Part shown: positions 23,374 through 32,690 of the stretch, in pieces
Numbering within the stretch: position 1 is the first letter of the stretch
Layout of the letters: the number at the start of each line of letters is the position of its first letter
From: Yamadazyma tenuis
Lineage: Eukaryota > Ascomycota > Pichiomycetes > Serinales > Debaryomycetaceae
Direction: 5' to 3'
Length of the DNA stretch: 64,000 bases
Assembly (NCBI RefSeq): GCF_029203305.1
Contig: NC_089462.1
Location: 1,426,001-1,490,000 of the forward strand
Translations under genes and position numbers: made by a program
Notes under the pieces: model-generated
Database searches by the model: none
Told to the model about the DNA's origin: nothing
The model's input: only the letters and a program-made list of their open reading frames with translations

Positions 23374-24606
23374 CTAGTCCAATAAGCCGGTGGTCTTGGA
23401 CTTCTTGTTCTGCCTGGACACTCTCACGGCAATAAATAAGAACCAGATGACAATAACCCCAAGCACCGCGTAGATAAGGTACTTCATTGCGTTGAGAAGC
23501 TTAAAGAACATGTACTTGAACCAATACATTTCCGGGTCGCCATATGTTTCAAGCTTTCTCTGTCTTTCCCGTTCTTTGATCCGCTGTTCTGCCTTGTACA
23601 ATCTCTGTAACGACTTTCTGGTCTGTCTCTTGGGCTTTGATCTGGGAGACTGCGGGTGTGATACTCCGTCTTTCGACACCTGGTCTCTCTGGTCTTTATC
23701 CTGCTGCGCAATCAATGAGTGTAGCTCGTCAAAGTTGCTGATGAACGAGCCATCAGGTTTGTATAAGGCGTAAATTTTGTTTTCAATGATGTCGACACTC
23801 TGGGATAACTCCCCGGTTTCGGCACTGAGCCCCAAGTACTTGATGATGGGCAAATGGACATCTGTCAACGTCACACAGTTGACCCAGTGGTCCTGCTTCC
23901 CGTCGTAGTTGAAGTCCAACGAGAAATATCCGTCTTGGAGGTAGACGATTCTGGCCTTGGTAAACCCGCTCGTAGGGTTGGTGATCAGCAGTGCACTACA
24001 CCCTGCCAACCGAGTATCGTATCCGTCGTTGTACTTCAGATAATGGGTCTTACCGTCTCCAAGCATCAAGTTCACGTAGGGAAATTGGCCTCTTTTACCG
24101 TTTTTGTAGGTATCAACCATGATTCCAAGACCGGTGAAGTAGTTTTTGGAACCAAACACATCACCAATGTCACTCTTGGAGTCCAAAAACCAGATGGCAA
24201 ACCCGTCGGCCAAGAGACTAGAGCTCTTGCTGTGGATATGAAATGTCAATTCCATTTCAAATGACTGGGCCTGAATGGGCTCTTTGCCAAACATATTACC
24301 TACCTGATGCTTATTATCCGACGTCAACCGAATATACTCGGTATTTTTCACCAAGGTGTTGCCGGCAACGTCCCAGTTGTTGATGCGGTACGTGCTAGGC
24401 TCCAAGTACGGCGTGTAAAGACCTTGAGCAGTGAGTTCGATTTTCTTGATCTTGACGATACCTCCTTCTTTGTTCTGGAGCATGGAGTTGATTTCCTCGG
24501 GGGAGAACCCGTCACTAGAGCCGAACAACCATTTGGCACCGTAGACAAGAAGCACGAGCACCACAATGGCCACAGCCACTTTTCTGGGGTTGTAGCTTTG
24601 TGCCAT
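23374..24606 (-). CDS. L-type lectin-like membrane protein (Uip5/Emp47/VIP36 group)
   Basis: 410 residues. A hydrophobic segment (about 9-27) acts as signal anchor or signal peptide. An L-type (leguminous) lectin-like domain covers about 45-290, with DGFAIWFLDSK, GLGIMVDTYKN and FSLDFNYDG matching the carbohydrate and calcium-binding core of ERGIC-53/VIP36-type cargo receptors. A basic linker (about 310-350) and a C-terminal membrane segment (about 373-396) follow, with a short tail NKKSKTTGLLD. Such proteins bind high-mannose glycoproteins in the ER or Golgi, or sit at the nuclear envelope (Uip5). The tail lacks a KKXX retrieval signal. The gene converges on PHO86. Family is clear, ortholog is not. 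Confidence 0.8.
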   Translation of the reverse strand: MAQSYNPRKVAVAIVVLVLLVYGAKWLFGSSDGFSPEEINSMLQNKEGGIVKIKKIELTAQGLYTPYLEPSTYRINNWDVAGNTLVKNTEYIRLTSDNKHQVGNMFGKEPIQAQSFEMELTFHIHSKSSSLLADGFAIWFLDSKSDIGDVFGSKNYFTGLGIMVDTYKNGKRGQFPYVNLMLGDGKTHYLKYNDGYDTRLAGCSALLITNPTSGFTKARIVYLQDGYFSLDFNYDGKQDHWVNCVTLTDVHLPIIKYLGLSAETGELSQSVDIIENKIYALYKPDGSFISNFDELHSLIAQQDKDQRDQVSKDGVSHPQSPRSKPKRQTRKSLQRLYKAEQRIKERERQRKLETYGDPEMYWFKYMFFKLLNAMKYLIYAVLGVIVIWFLFIAVRVSRQNKKSKTTGLLD

Positions 24607-24816
24607 TGAAGAAGATGAGCGACTGACGTGGATCTAAAATTCACAGCTGCGAAAATGGGGACACAAATGGTAACCAATAAGAAAACACTGGGAAGTCAGA
24701 GAAAGCCGAAGATAGTCACAAAAGAGTCAACACAAACAGATATAGAAACACTACAAACAAGGCAGTTACCTAGTAACACTTGTGAAAATAACTCATAATC
24801 ATTACTATATACATCT

Positions 24817-25152
24817 CTATTTCCCGAAAACAACAGTTCTGATGGCAGTCCAAAACGTCTCTTTCTTCTCACCCTTGATCTCACTCATGAGCCTCTCATA
24901 ATACTCGGGATTTCCCTTGGGGCGCAATAACTTGTCATCTAATTTGTAATAGTTTTTGTACTTATCGTTGGCCAAGTCTCTCAAGGCGATGTACTGCAAC
25001 TTCAAGTCCTTTTCCGGGATGTCGGTCACCGTGGTCCCGGTGGTGAATCGATCGAGTTGACTTTCTCTGAAAGATGTATAATGTTGGATTCTATCCTTTG
25101 GTAACGTCTTCAACAACGCCACGATCTTGTCTTTGATTTCCACTCTGCTCAT
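24817..25152 (-). CDS. CBP6: cytochrome b translation/assembly factor Cbp6
   Basis: With Cbp3, Cbp6 binds the mitochondrial ribosome exit and newly made cytochrome b for complex III assembly (UQCC2 in animals). The 111-residue protein contains LPKDRIQHYTSFRESQLDRF and the C-terminal block NYYKLDDKLLRPKGNPEYY followed by WTAIRTVVFGK. These match Cbp6 in order and spacing. It is about 50 residues shorter than the S. cerevisiae protein because the middle loop is reduced. It is divergent from SHB17 with only 58 bp between start codons, so the two must share promoter elements. Confidence 0.9.
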   Translation of the reverse strand: MSRVEIKDKIVALLKTLPKDRIQHYTSFRESQLDRFTTGTTVTDIPEKDLKLQYIALRDLANDKYKNYYKLDDKLLRPKGNPEYYERLMSEIKGEKKETFWTAIRTVVFGK

Positions 25153-25210
25153 TGTCCCTGGTACAAATTTTCACTTTTAAATTAATTTCTTCGCACTTTG
25201 ACTGGCTCAA

Positions 25211-25927
25211 ATGACAAAAGCTCCAACACCAAGAGTTATATTTGTACGCCACGGGCAGACTGAATGGTCAAAGAGTGGGCAGTACACGTCGATCACCGAC
25301 CTTGAATTGACGGATTTCGGCGTTCGGCAGATGAAAAGCACCGGCAAATACCTCATTGGTGCTAGTGGCTATCAGCTCATCAATCCCAGCGACTTGAAAT
25401 ATGTCATCACATCTCCAAGAAGGAGAGCCCAGCACACGGTACAGCTCTTGCTTGAAGGGTTGGACAACTTTACACGTAGCCAGATCCCCATCGAAGTGGA
25501 AAATGACCTCAGGGAATGGGAATATGGAGACTATGAAGGGTTACTCACCAAACAAATCAAGGAATTGAGAGCATCACGGGGGTTAGGTGACGACTGGGAC
25601 TTCTGGAGAGATGGGTGTGAGAACGGTGAGATTCATACCCAAGTCAAGGAACGGTTGGACCTGGTGATAGCCAGAATAAGAGCTGTTCAGGGCAAAGCCA
25701 TCGACAACAACGAAGCTTGTGATATTGTGGTGGTTGGCCATGGCCATATTTTGCGGTGCTTTGCGGCCCGGTGGGTGGGGAGAGAAATCAATGTGAATCC
25801 CCAGTTTATGTTGGATGCTGGTGGGGTCGGGGTGTTAAGCTACCAGCACCATAACATCGAGGAGCCAGCGTTATTTTTGGCGGGTGCCTTTGTGGTACCA
25901 GTGGAAGAGCAGGGTGAAGATTTGTAA
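25211..25927 (+). CDS. SHB17: sedoheptulose-1,7-bisphosphatase
   Basis: Histidine phosphatase that dephosphorylates sedoheptulose 1,7-bisphosphate, driving riboneogenesis, the NADPH-independent route from glycolytic intermediates to ribose-5-phosphate. 238 residues. The phosphohistidine motif VRHGQTEW (His14) is followed by TSPRRRAQHT, the catalytic acid region REWEYGDYEG and the second histidine in VVGHGHILRCFA. The ending LDAGGVGVLSYQHHNIEEPAL is typical of Shb17 rather than of glycolytic mutases. It is about 30 residues shorter than the S. cerevisiae enzyme because a loop before the final strand is reduced. Confidence 0.9.
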   Translation: MTKAPTPRVIFVRHGQTEWSKSGQYTSITDLELTDFGVRQMKSTGKYLIGASGYQLINPSDLKYVITSPRRRAQHTVQLLLEGLDNFTRSQIPIEVENDLREWEYGDYEGLLTKQIKELRASRGLGDDWDFWRDGCENGEIHTQVKERLDLVIARIRAVQGKAIDNNEACDIVVVGHGHILRCFAARWVGREINVNPQFMLDAGGVGVLSYQHHNIEEPALFLAGAFVVPVEEQGEDL

Positions 25928-26022
25928 CTCCGTCCACAAATGCAATAGCCATTCACAGAGGCTCAATAAACTAAATATAGCTCGATGCGGCACTGTCGCA
26001 GTTTTGCAATTTGTCCAAATTA

Positions 26023-27102
26023 ATGTATACACGGCTGCTTTTTGTACCACGACTTTTTCCTGTAAATTTCCTCACCCGAAACCGATCGGTAATGACTAGA
26101 GCTCCTATACCCATATGGCTCGACTGTGACCCCGGCACAGATGACGCATTCGCCATTTTGCTACTTGCTTTCCACCCGCAATTCAACCTCATCGGCATCT
26201 CCACAGTCCACGGAAATGCTCCTTTAAATGCTACTACGCACAATACTGTTGGTCTTCTCGACGTGTTGAAGTTGAACCACATACCAGTGTATGCCGGAGA
26301 AGTACGTCCTTTGGTCAAAGAGCCATTTTTTGGCCTCTATGCCCATGGAAAAACCGGGTTGGGTGGTGCTGAACTACCTGAAAACCCCAGCGTAGTAGTT
26401 AAAAACGACAAGTCGTACATGGAGGCCATCAAGGAAGCGGTGGAAACGCATGCCAACGAGATCTGTGTTATTGCCACTGGGACCTTCACAAACATGTCCA
26501 ACCTTTTTGCCAAGTACCCGGACTTAAAGCACAAAATCAAGTATCTTCCTATCATGGGGGCCGGCTTCGGAGTGGGAAACGTCACTCCTTATGCCGAGTT
26601 CAACGTGTATGTGGATCCCAAGGCCGCCAACAACTTGTTCCACGACGAGGATTTAATGGATAAACTTATTGTCAATGGGTTGAACATTACGCACACTGCC
26701 ATAGCTGATGAGACCATTCGTCAGAAGTTGTTTGGAAAACCCCACAAGAATCTTGTGAGACCCATGTTTGAGAGCATCATGATGTTCTACTTCAAGCAGC
26801 TCTACTCCGAAAATGGATGGGCTGGTCCTCCATTACACGATCCTTTGGCCGTGTTCACATTATTGCCGGTATTGTATGGAGCTCAAGCCTACAAGTTCGA
26901 GTGGTTCCGTAGAAGAGTCACTGCCGTTGAAGGGGGTGAGAACGACGGTGAGACTGTGTTTGTGGATGGGTCCAAGTTTGAGGACGATGGCAGCGAAGAG
27001 CATGGTTCTATCATCGCTAAGTCTGTCGACATCGATATGTTTTACGAGTATGTGGGGGTTGCACTTGATAATGCCGAGGAGCATGTTCAGAAAAGAAGCT
27101 AG
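26023..27102 (+). CDS. URH1: uridine (inosine-uridine) nucleoside hydrolase
   Basis: Cleaves uridine, cytidine and nicotinamide riboside to base and ribose in pyrimidine and NAD salvage. 359 residues from the ATG at 26023. The calcium-binding DxDxGxDD signature (DCDPGTDDAF, from residue 34) and HGNAPL, GTFTNMSNL and the late PLHDPLAVF with its ligand Asp are all present, so the enzyme looks active. Two starts are plausible. The first gives a 23-residue basic, hydrophobic leader that could target mitochondria; the second, Met24 at 26092 (MTRAPIPIWL), gives a cytosolic form. Dual targeting by leaky scanning is possible. The preceding TTG at 26011 is not a start. Confidence 0.9.
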   Translation: MYTRLLFVPRLFPVNFLTRNRSVMTRAPIPIWLDCDPGTDDAFAILLLAFHPQFNLIGISTVHGNAPLNATTHNTVGLLDVLKLNHIPVYAGEVRPLVKEPFFGLYAHGKTGLGGAELPENPSVVVKNDKSYMEAIKEAVETHANEICVIATGTFTNMSNLFAKYPDLKHKIKYLPIMGAGFGVGNVTPYAEFNVYVDPKAANNLFHDEDLMDKLIVNGLNITHTAIADETIRQKLFGKPHKNLVRPMFESIMMFYFKQLYSENGWAGPPLHDPLAVFTLLPVLYGAQAYKFEWFRRRVTAVEGGENDGETVFVDGSKFEDDGSEEHGSIIAKSVDIDMFYEYVGVALDNAEEHVQKRS

Positions 27103-27170
27103 AGATACGGGAAGATGGGCATTTCCTCAAATGTCTATATTAAAGTACCAGTTTTGTCTAGAATAAATGT

Positions 27171-28595
27171 CTATCGGGCCTGCCGATTTTGTAGCACCTC
27201 CACCATATCTCTTCCGATATCCCGAATCACATTATTAGCCCATAGGACGTCTAGATGGGAATAGTGCTTGACTTCGAAAATGTGAAGGTTCTCGTTCTTC
27301 TGGTACTTGGGTTCAAAGGTCTCCATATGACACGCCAACCGCTGGCCATCCACAAGGTTATCGACCTCGCCTATGAAAAGGGCCATTGGTATCACCGACT
27401 CGGAAAACCACTGTTGTTTGAACGGGAAAAATGTCTTGTCATCAGAAACATTGTACTTTGGTTCTTCAGTCGCCCGAAAGTTCATTCCATCTTGGAACGT
27501 CTCCTTCGACACAAGCTCATTTCTGAACGATTCCTCACGCCAAAAGCTAAGCCACCAGGAAATCAACTTGGCCGACACAAAACTTACGTTGAAAATGAAG
27601 TGAAAGTGCCATATTTTCCGATTGGAATTCCACAACTTCCCATTCCATTGAAACAAGTAGTTGAACATCAACACACACACGTTTCCAAACAATGGGAAGT
27701 TATGGAACCAATTTCGAGACTGCGTCAACACGTTCAAAAAGCAGCACACTCCAAAAAAGAGCTTAAACCCAAGCTTAGACCGGTTTCCCATAAACTTCAA
27801 GAACTTTCTCTTGTGAAACAAGGTGCCCGGGTATATTGCCGGTGCAAGCCCCACGAAATAGCCCACTTTTTCATGAATTTCAGCGAGTTCTGTGTTTCGG
27901 AGCATCAAAAACGATTGAGTACATCCTTGCAGATGTCCCATAAGAATAAGTTTCTTGTAATTTGGCGTATGAACAAGTACATTTTCAATGAGGCACGTGA
28001 TGTCATAGTGGGCCAAGTCCTGGATGTCCCAGTCCCAGTACTCCTCGTTGTGCATCAAGTTTCCCGTGTAAAAAGCATGAAGCGGCTCGAACCCGCTGCG
28101 ATTATTCCCAAGCCAAACATCGAATCCTTGCCTAAGAAGAAATACAGGAAGCGACCGGTTTCCTGGAGTAAGAAACGATCCCGAAGACGATAAGAGGCCG
28201 TGCTGACAAAGAATTGGCTCCATTTGTGCCCTTTGATCGTCTGTTTGTTTGGGATCTATAAGTCTGTGGAGCGGTAATATATAGCCATCTTTGGTTTGCA
28301 CCTGATACTCCTTCAATTCGAGGCCAATTGCAAGTACGTAGGACCGGAGGTTGGCTGTAGGCTTCATGTGCTTGATATCAGGGTAGCAGTCGACTCCGTC
28401 GTCGTCCGGGTCGTTTTCCAGCATACCGGCCAATTTGTTATGGGTGAGCTTGTTTCGTATGGCGTAAAGAATGGCAGACACAAAGAGCACAAGCACGAAA
28501 AAGAACGAGAGAAACGCAGACGAGAAGATGTACCAGCTGCGTACAAACAGCGAGTGACGGGCACGCTTGGCGCTTGGAACGAGTTTTTCGTTCAT
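27171..28595 (-). CDS. steryl ester hydrolase / acid lipase family (TGL1/YEH1/YEH2)
   Basis: 474-residue membrane-anchored alpha/beta hydrolase that mobilises sterol esters. A basic N-terminus and a transmembrane helix (about 24-47) precede the lipase region: KEYQVQTKDGYILPLHRL, ILCQHGLLSSSGSF (oxyanion region) and DVWLGNNRS. The nucleophile elbow reads GH-x-QG with a CTG codon at 27930-27932 (residue 222). In the CUG-Ser code this gives GHSQG and restores the catalytic serine; in the standard code it would be Leu and the enzyme dead. The acid is in GEVDNLVD and the histidine in HYSHLDVLW. One N-terminal TM and lack of a long tail fit Yeh1/Yeh2/Tgl1 lipid-droplet or plasma-membrane enzymes; which paralog is unclear. 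Confidence 0.88.
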   Translation of the reverse strand: MNEKLVPSAKRARHSLFVRSWYIFSSAFLSFFFVLVLFVSAILYAIRNKLTHNKLAGMLENDPDDDGVDCYPDIKHMKPTANLRSYVLAIGLELKEYQVQTKDGYILPLHRLIDPKQTDDQRAQMEPILCQHGLLSSSGSFLTPGNRSLPVFLLRQGFDVWLGNNRSGFEPLHAFYTGNLMHNEEYWDWDIQDLAHYDITCLIENVLVHTPNYKKLILMGHLQGCTQSFLMLRNTELAEIHEKVGYFVGLAPAIYPGTLFHKRKFLKFMGNRSKLGFKLFFGVCCFLNVLTQSRNWFHNFPLFGNVCVLMFNYLFQWNGKLWNSNRKIWHFHFIFNVSFVSAKLISWWLSFWREESFRNELVSKETFQDGMNFRATEEPKYNVSDDKTFFPFKQQWFSESVIPMALFIGEVDNLVDGQRLACHMETFEPKYQKNENLHIFEVKHYSHLDVLWANNVIRDIGRDMVEVLQNRQAR

Positions 28596-28779
28596 AGTAT
28601 TAGATGTTTATTTATTTGATGAGGGCCTACGTGCGAAAAAACGGGTGCAAAAATGAGAGGCAAGAAAGCAGCACATGACAGGCCAGGTAATTCTACACAC
28701 GTAATTAAACCTCTGTTTAGTCCCCTGAAAACACTTATATATCCTATAAAACTATTGTGACGGTGAAACTAGCTTATCA

Positions 28780-29535
28780 CTAGTCATTCAGTCTGCTGTC
28801 AAGGATCCTCAAAATAAACAAGAACAAGTTGAGGATGTCCAAGTACAACATCATGGTGGCAGGAATCTCATCATCCAAATGACAGGTTTTCATGATATTC
28901 TGAGTATCAACGATGATATACACACAAAACACTAAAGCCCCAATCCCTGAGTAGATCAAGTTCGCCATTTTTGACTGGGGGAAGAAAATCATGATGAACC
29001 CCCAGCCAATGAGGAACCACAAACCCATCGACAAAGCACCTTGCCAGCTGGTGAAGTCGTACTTGGTTTGGAATGCAAACAATGTCAATCCCACAAAGAT
29101 TACAAACGTCAACATCACCGCCTGGAGCACCACGTCCGATTTCACCATTGAGCACGTGAGGCCAATCCCGTAACTTTCACACAAAGTGAATCCACTCAAT
29201 AAAATCAAGTTGGTGGGATAAGATCTGGCCATAACGTGAGTACCAATGCCAAAGCCGAGGGCCCCGACCACCGATACAATGAACAACCACATGTTATTCA
29301 AGCACCATGATTGGATAGCACTATTGGACTTAATGATGAGGCCCACCACGAGGGTCATCACTAGTTGCACAGAAAGAAGAGCATATACTTTTCTAATAAA
29401 CATCTGACGAATGGGCAACTCACAGGACGCAACATTGACTGAGTACTTGAAGTCGTCGGGGATGTTGTCACCGTCCACACGGGGTTCTGGGTTACCGTAA
29501 GGAGGAGGTTGGTTTTCAACAGGTTGGTAACTCAT
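28780..29535 (-). CDS. BXI1: Bax inhibitor-1 family protein (TMBIM4/Lifeguard-like)
   Basis: 251-residue seven-TM protein of the BI-1/TMBIM family. Yeast Bxi1/Ybh3 is placed in ER, vacuole or mitochondria and affects calcium handling, unfolded-protein response and cell death. The start MSYQPVENQPPP (29535) is chosen over the open frame further upstream, which has no homology. A short Pro-rich cytosolic N-terminus leads to RQMFIRKVYALLSVQLVMT, then six to seven hydrophobic segments, ending in YIIVDTQNIM and LYLDILNLFLFILRIL, the most conserved family blocks. The final Asp pair region is intact. A tandem, truncated, decayed copy with its own promoter fragment lies just upstream. Confidence 0.93.
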   Translation of the reverse strand: MSYQPVENQPPPYGNPEPRVDGDNIPDDFKYSVNVASCELPIRQMFIRKVYALLSVQLVMTLVVGLIIKSNSAIQSWCLNNMWLFIVSVVGALGFGIGTHVMARSYPTNLILLSGFTLCESYGIGLTCSMVKSDVVLQAVMLTFVIFVGLTLFAFQTKYDFTSWQGALSMGLWFLIGWGFIMIFFPQSKMANLIYSGIGALVFCVYIIVDTQNIMKTCHLDDEIPATMMLYLDILNLFLFILRILDSRLND

Positions 29536-29723
29536 GTTTATGATGTGATAAGAAGAAATAAGTGATGGTCGCATTTGTGCAAGTGGTGCGACAGCAGGAT
29601 GACGGGGTCGAAGCACGACTTTTTTTCCTGGAGGTTCCTTAAATGTTCCAGTACTAAATGAGACTGGATTCGGTGGCTCTCTCCGTCCAGGGCGTACAAG
29701 CAGCGGTACCATCACCCGGTAAA

Positions 29724-29879
29724 GGGGTTTCAAAATAAATCAGCACAAGCTGTAGATGTTGAAGAGTGATATCTGCCAAACTTCATAACCCAAAGGAACG
29801 GCTTTCATGGTACCCTGAACACCAATGACGATGCACCCACACAGCACCAAAGCTGGTTTTGAACGGGTTGGTAACTCAT
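29724..29879 (-). pseudogene. decayed partial tandem copy of BXI1
   Basis: Minus-strand relic. Its start region (29854-29879) matches the BXI1 start including ATG and MSYQPVQNQ, while 29724-29853 matches the BXI1 3' end (28806-28938) at many bases. The middle of the gene, roughly 570 bp, is missing, with a junction near 29853. The frame is then lost. Flanking sequence 29880 to about 30100 resembles the BXI1 promoter (29536-29714), including a shared CTCTCCGTCCAGGGCGT. The unit was duplicated in tandem and then reduced and mutated. Confidence 0.8.
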
Positions 29880-30351
29880 GTTTATGATATAAGTGCAAGC
29901 GGTGCGGCGACAGGAATACGGGGTGGGCGCGCCCAAAACTGGACCGGGTTTGCGACGCTCTGGCGCCGCGGCTCGACTCTTGTCGCGACTGTTCGTATTT
30001 ACCCGTTCACACAAGACTCAGTTCGAGTACGAAACGCGGGTGGGAAATTCGGTGATTCTCTCCGTCCAGGGCGTGCGGGTGGCGGTATCAGTACCACCAG
30101 CCGCACGCCACAATGTGCTCTTGAGAGCTCCAGGCGTGAAACGCTGGGTGCACGGCATCAGAAACTAACGGTAAAGTAATTTATCGTATGGGAGCCGTGT
30201 CGGACGGTTGATCTTCCATTAGTGGGGAGGTACTTGAGTGCAATATACGAACTTCAACTCGTTTGAAGAACTCGATACCGATCACAGTTGTGAGCAGAGT
30301 TTATATTTTTGTTTGACTTTTTGGTTGTCGCGAAAACTATATCACACCATA

Positions 30352-30561
30352 ATGATTCTCAACAGCATTCGAAAGATCTTTATGTCGTTCCGTACCGAAG
30401 AGGAAGAGCGACTTTACTCCCGAGCAGCCTTCTTCAATCTCCTTGGGTTCCTTGGGTCATGTGTGGCGTTCTCGGTGCTTGCTCAACGATTGCTGAGAAA
30501 TCCACGAGAAATAGCCCATATTGCCAGGGCCAACGCATTAATCAGAGCCATTCAGGCCTAG
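30352..30561 (+). CDS. small single-TM protein, unrecognised
   Basis: 69 residues from ATG 30352, or 59 residues from ATG 30382 (MSFRTEEEERLYSRAAFF). The acidic start is followed by one hydrophobic helix (FFNLLGFLGSCVAFSVLAQ) and a basic tail rich in Arg and Ala ending IRAIQA. Composition is that of a small organelle, probably mitochondrial, tail- or signal-anchored protein. The open frame extends upstream to a GTG at 30238 but that part is not credible. I do not recognise a family. It lies 134 bp from MRS3/4, convergent. Confidence 0.6.
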   Translation: MILNSIRKIFMSFRTEEEERLYSRAAFFNLLGFLGSCVAFSVLAQRLLRNPREIAHIARANALIRAIQA

Positions 30562-30695
30562 GCTGGCCTTAGAGGAAGCCTATACCGCGAGAAATAGGTC
30601 AGATATAGGCCATAGCGCCTATCAGGTTCATCAAACAATGGTGTATAATATCTACAGGAACTAATACAACAGAAAGAAAAGAGAACACCATCAGC

Positions 30696-31742
30696 TCAGT
30701 TTTTCAACAACACCTCCTTGGCCATTTCATAGGCCGTCCACGAGATGGCTGTCGATGGCACGTTAAACACAATCCGAGGCTTCAAGCCTCGAAGAAAAAT
30801 CTTCATTTTCCCTTCCCGGTACAACGCTTTCAAAGCAGAGGTGAAGCCCGTACTGTTTTTTATACTGGCAATATTGGATATACCTCGGGTCTGCAACGCG
30901 GTCTTGATCACGTCCAAAGGGTTGGTGAGGGCCGCCGCAACTCCACCGGCCACCGCTCCTGATACACAGTGCAAATATGGATTATAGTTACCATCTGGGT
31001 TTAGTATGGAACTGGAGTATTCATAAAAGCCAAAGTTCAACGCCGCAAACGGGATGCTTGTGAACAAGGTGGTGGGGTACGAGATAAAGAAGGCGGAAAA
31101 CCCCTCATGCCGGTACAACGCTTTGGCGGTGTGGAAGAGCTTAACGGTATTGGCAGACTTGGAGTCGGCGATATGAGATGCTTGCATTCTTTGTTTGAGC
31201 ACGTCAAAGGGCGTCATGAGGGCATCGGACGCGATGGTGGCGGCAATACCTGCTCCCGACGCAATCAACGGGTGGTTTTCGTCGGTGACGATTCGGCTGC
31301 GGTTTCGAGATGTGGTGAAATTGTTCACCAAGAAGGTTTTAGACGCTTCAAACACCGAAAAGTACACCGCATGCGCTGGACCCGCTCCTAACACCACCGA
31401 TGACACACCTCTCCAGAGGGCATATGCCCCTTCAGTAGAAGAGATTTTAGAAATGGATTGTACCAAGCTGGAGTTGAATTTGGGGGTTCTGGAGATAATT
31501 TGCATTCTGGTCTTGAGCGAGTCGATGGGGAACATCACCGTGTGTTCCATGATTCCGGCGAATGCCCCCGCCGTGAGATGGGCCGCCAATGAGGCATCTG
31601 GCGGTAAGGCTTCATAGTCGATTTCTACTGTGTCATGGCCCGGATGCACATGGGGCTGGCCCGGGCTTGGATCAGCACGCACTGCCGCTGTCACGGGAGC
31701 GGTCGACGAGGCTGCGGTCGCGGTCGTTGTTTTGGTGTCCAT
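30696..31742 (-). CDS. MRS4: mitochondrial iron carrier Mrs3/Mrs4
   Basis: Mitochondrial carrier family protein (mitoferrin type) delivering ferrous iron to the matrix for heme and Fe-S synthesis. 348 residues from ATG 31742; the TTG at 31775 is not used. After an Ala/Thr/Pro-rich N-terminal extension there are three repeats with carrier signatures PIDSLKTRMQ, PFDVLKQRMQ and PLDVIKTALQ, and six hydrophobic helices. HLTAGAFAGIMEHTVMFPID and LWRGVSSVVLGAGPAHAVYF are typical of mitoferrins. Met/His-containing contact sites suit iron. One copy only is visible, so the Mrs3 versus Mrs4 label is arbitrary. Confidence 0.9.
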   Translation of the reverse strand: MDTKTTTATAASSTAPVTAAVRADPSPGQPHVHPGHDTVEIDYEALPPDASLAAHLTAGAFAGIMEHTVMFPIDSLKTRMQIISRTPKFNSSLVQSISKISSTEGAYALWRGVSSVVLGAGPAHAVYFSVFEASKTFLVNNFTTSRNRSRIVTDENHPLIASGAGIAATIASDALMTPFDVLKQRMQASHIADSKSANTVKLFHTAKALYRHEGFSAFFISYPTTLFTSIPFAALNFGFYEYSSSILNPDGNYNPYLHCVSGAVAGGVAAALTNPLDVIKTALQTRGISNIASIKNSTGFTSALKALYREGKMKIFLRGLKPRIVFNVPSTAISWTAYEMAKEVLLKN

Positions 31743-32690
31743 ATTAAATGTGTCTTGTGTAGGAGGTGATTGCAAGGATGAGGGCTATAGATTTAAACCA
31801 CGGTTGGCAAACAATTACACTCAGAAACAGAAACAGAATATCCAGCACCGGGAAGTGAATCACGCGATGAAGGGACAGGTGGGTGCAAAGGGGAGTGGGA
31901 TATTGATGGACAAATGAAAACACTGAGTCTTCGTCTTTTTCTGTGAATTTTTCAAGAGAAAATTCGGTTTTGGAATTGGATGAAAAATTTAACAAATGGG
32001 TGCGGGACCTGAAGAAGCCCTTTAAAAGTCTAACTATGTCAATTTAATACACAATTCCCTTAGTTTGGGCCAGTGGGAGTGGCAATTAAAGTGGTGATGG
32101 AGAGGAGTATAGGGGGATATAGCCAGATGAGTTGGGGATGAAGGACGGGCGAGAGGAGGTACTTATATATGTTTGAGTTTTGGCTGCCATAAAGGTACAG
32201 GGTCTATGTGCAGGCCAGTCATCCACAAGAGGACAGCCAGTAGGAGATGGAAGCAATCGGTGGGTGGCTGGGACAAGAGGGTAGCGCGGGAGGTGACAGG
32301 GTAGATGACAACACCACGGAGGCTGCGAGGCACGAAGAGTTGACGGGTAACCGAAGATATTAGCAAGAGCCGAGACCGGACCGAATCTGTGGGGAGCAGA
32401 CGATGGCGCGCTGGGCAAGGCGGCGGTTGCGCGGCCACGAGATGCCTTGCGCGCGCGGAGGATTGGCTGGACCTGGCAGCTTATATATTTGGCAGGTGAT
32501 TTTACAAGATACGTATATGCGTTTGGGATGTCACAAAAATTTCACAAGTGCAGTCATATAGGTATCTGTGATATCACATCTGTGGATTCCTCTGTCAAAT
32601 CTATTTCCATATGATTGTTTGCAACCACTTATATTATCTATGGATACTTCTATCTGACGTATTTCAGCCCCAGAATAATATCACTCTGTT
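31743..32690. other. intergenic upstream of MRS4
   Basis: 948 bp between the MRS4 start and the GOR1 stop. It must hold the MRS4 promoter and GOR1 terminator. The portion 32380-32460 is very GC-rich (alternating GCGC). Overlapping minus-strand frames (32086-32438) are of low complexity and probably chance. Confidence 0.45.
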
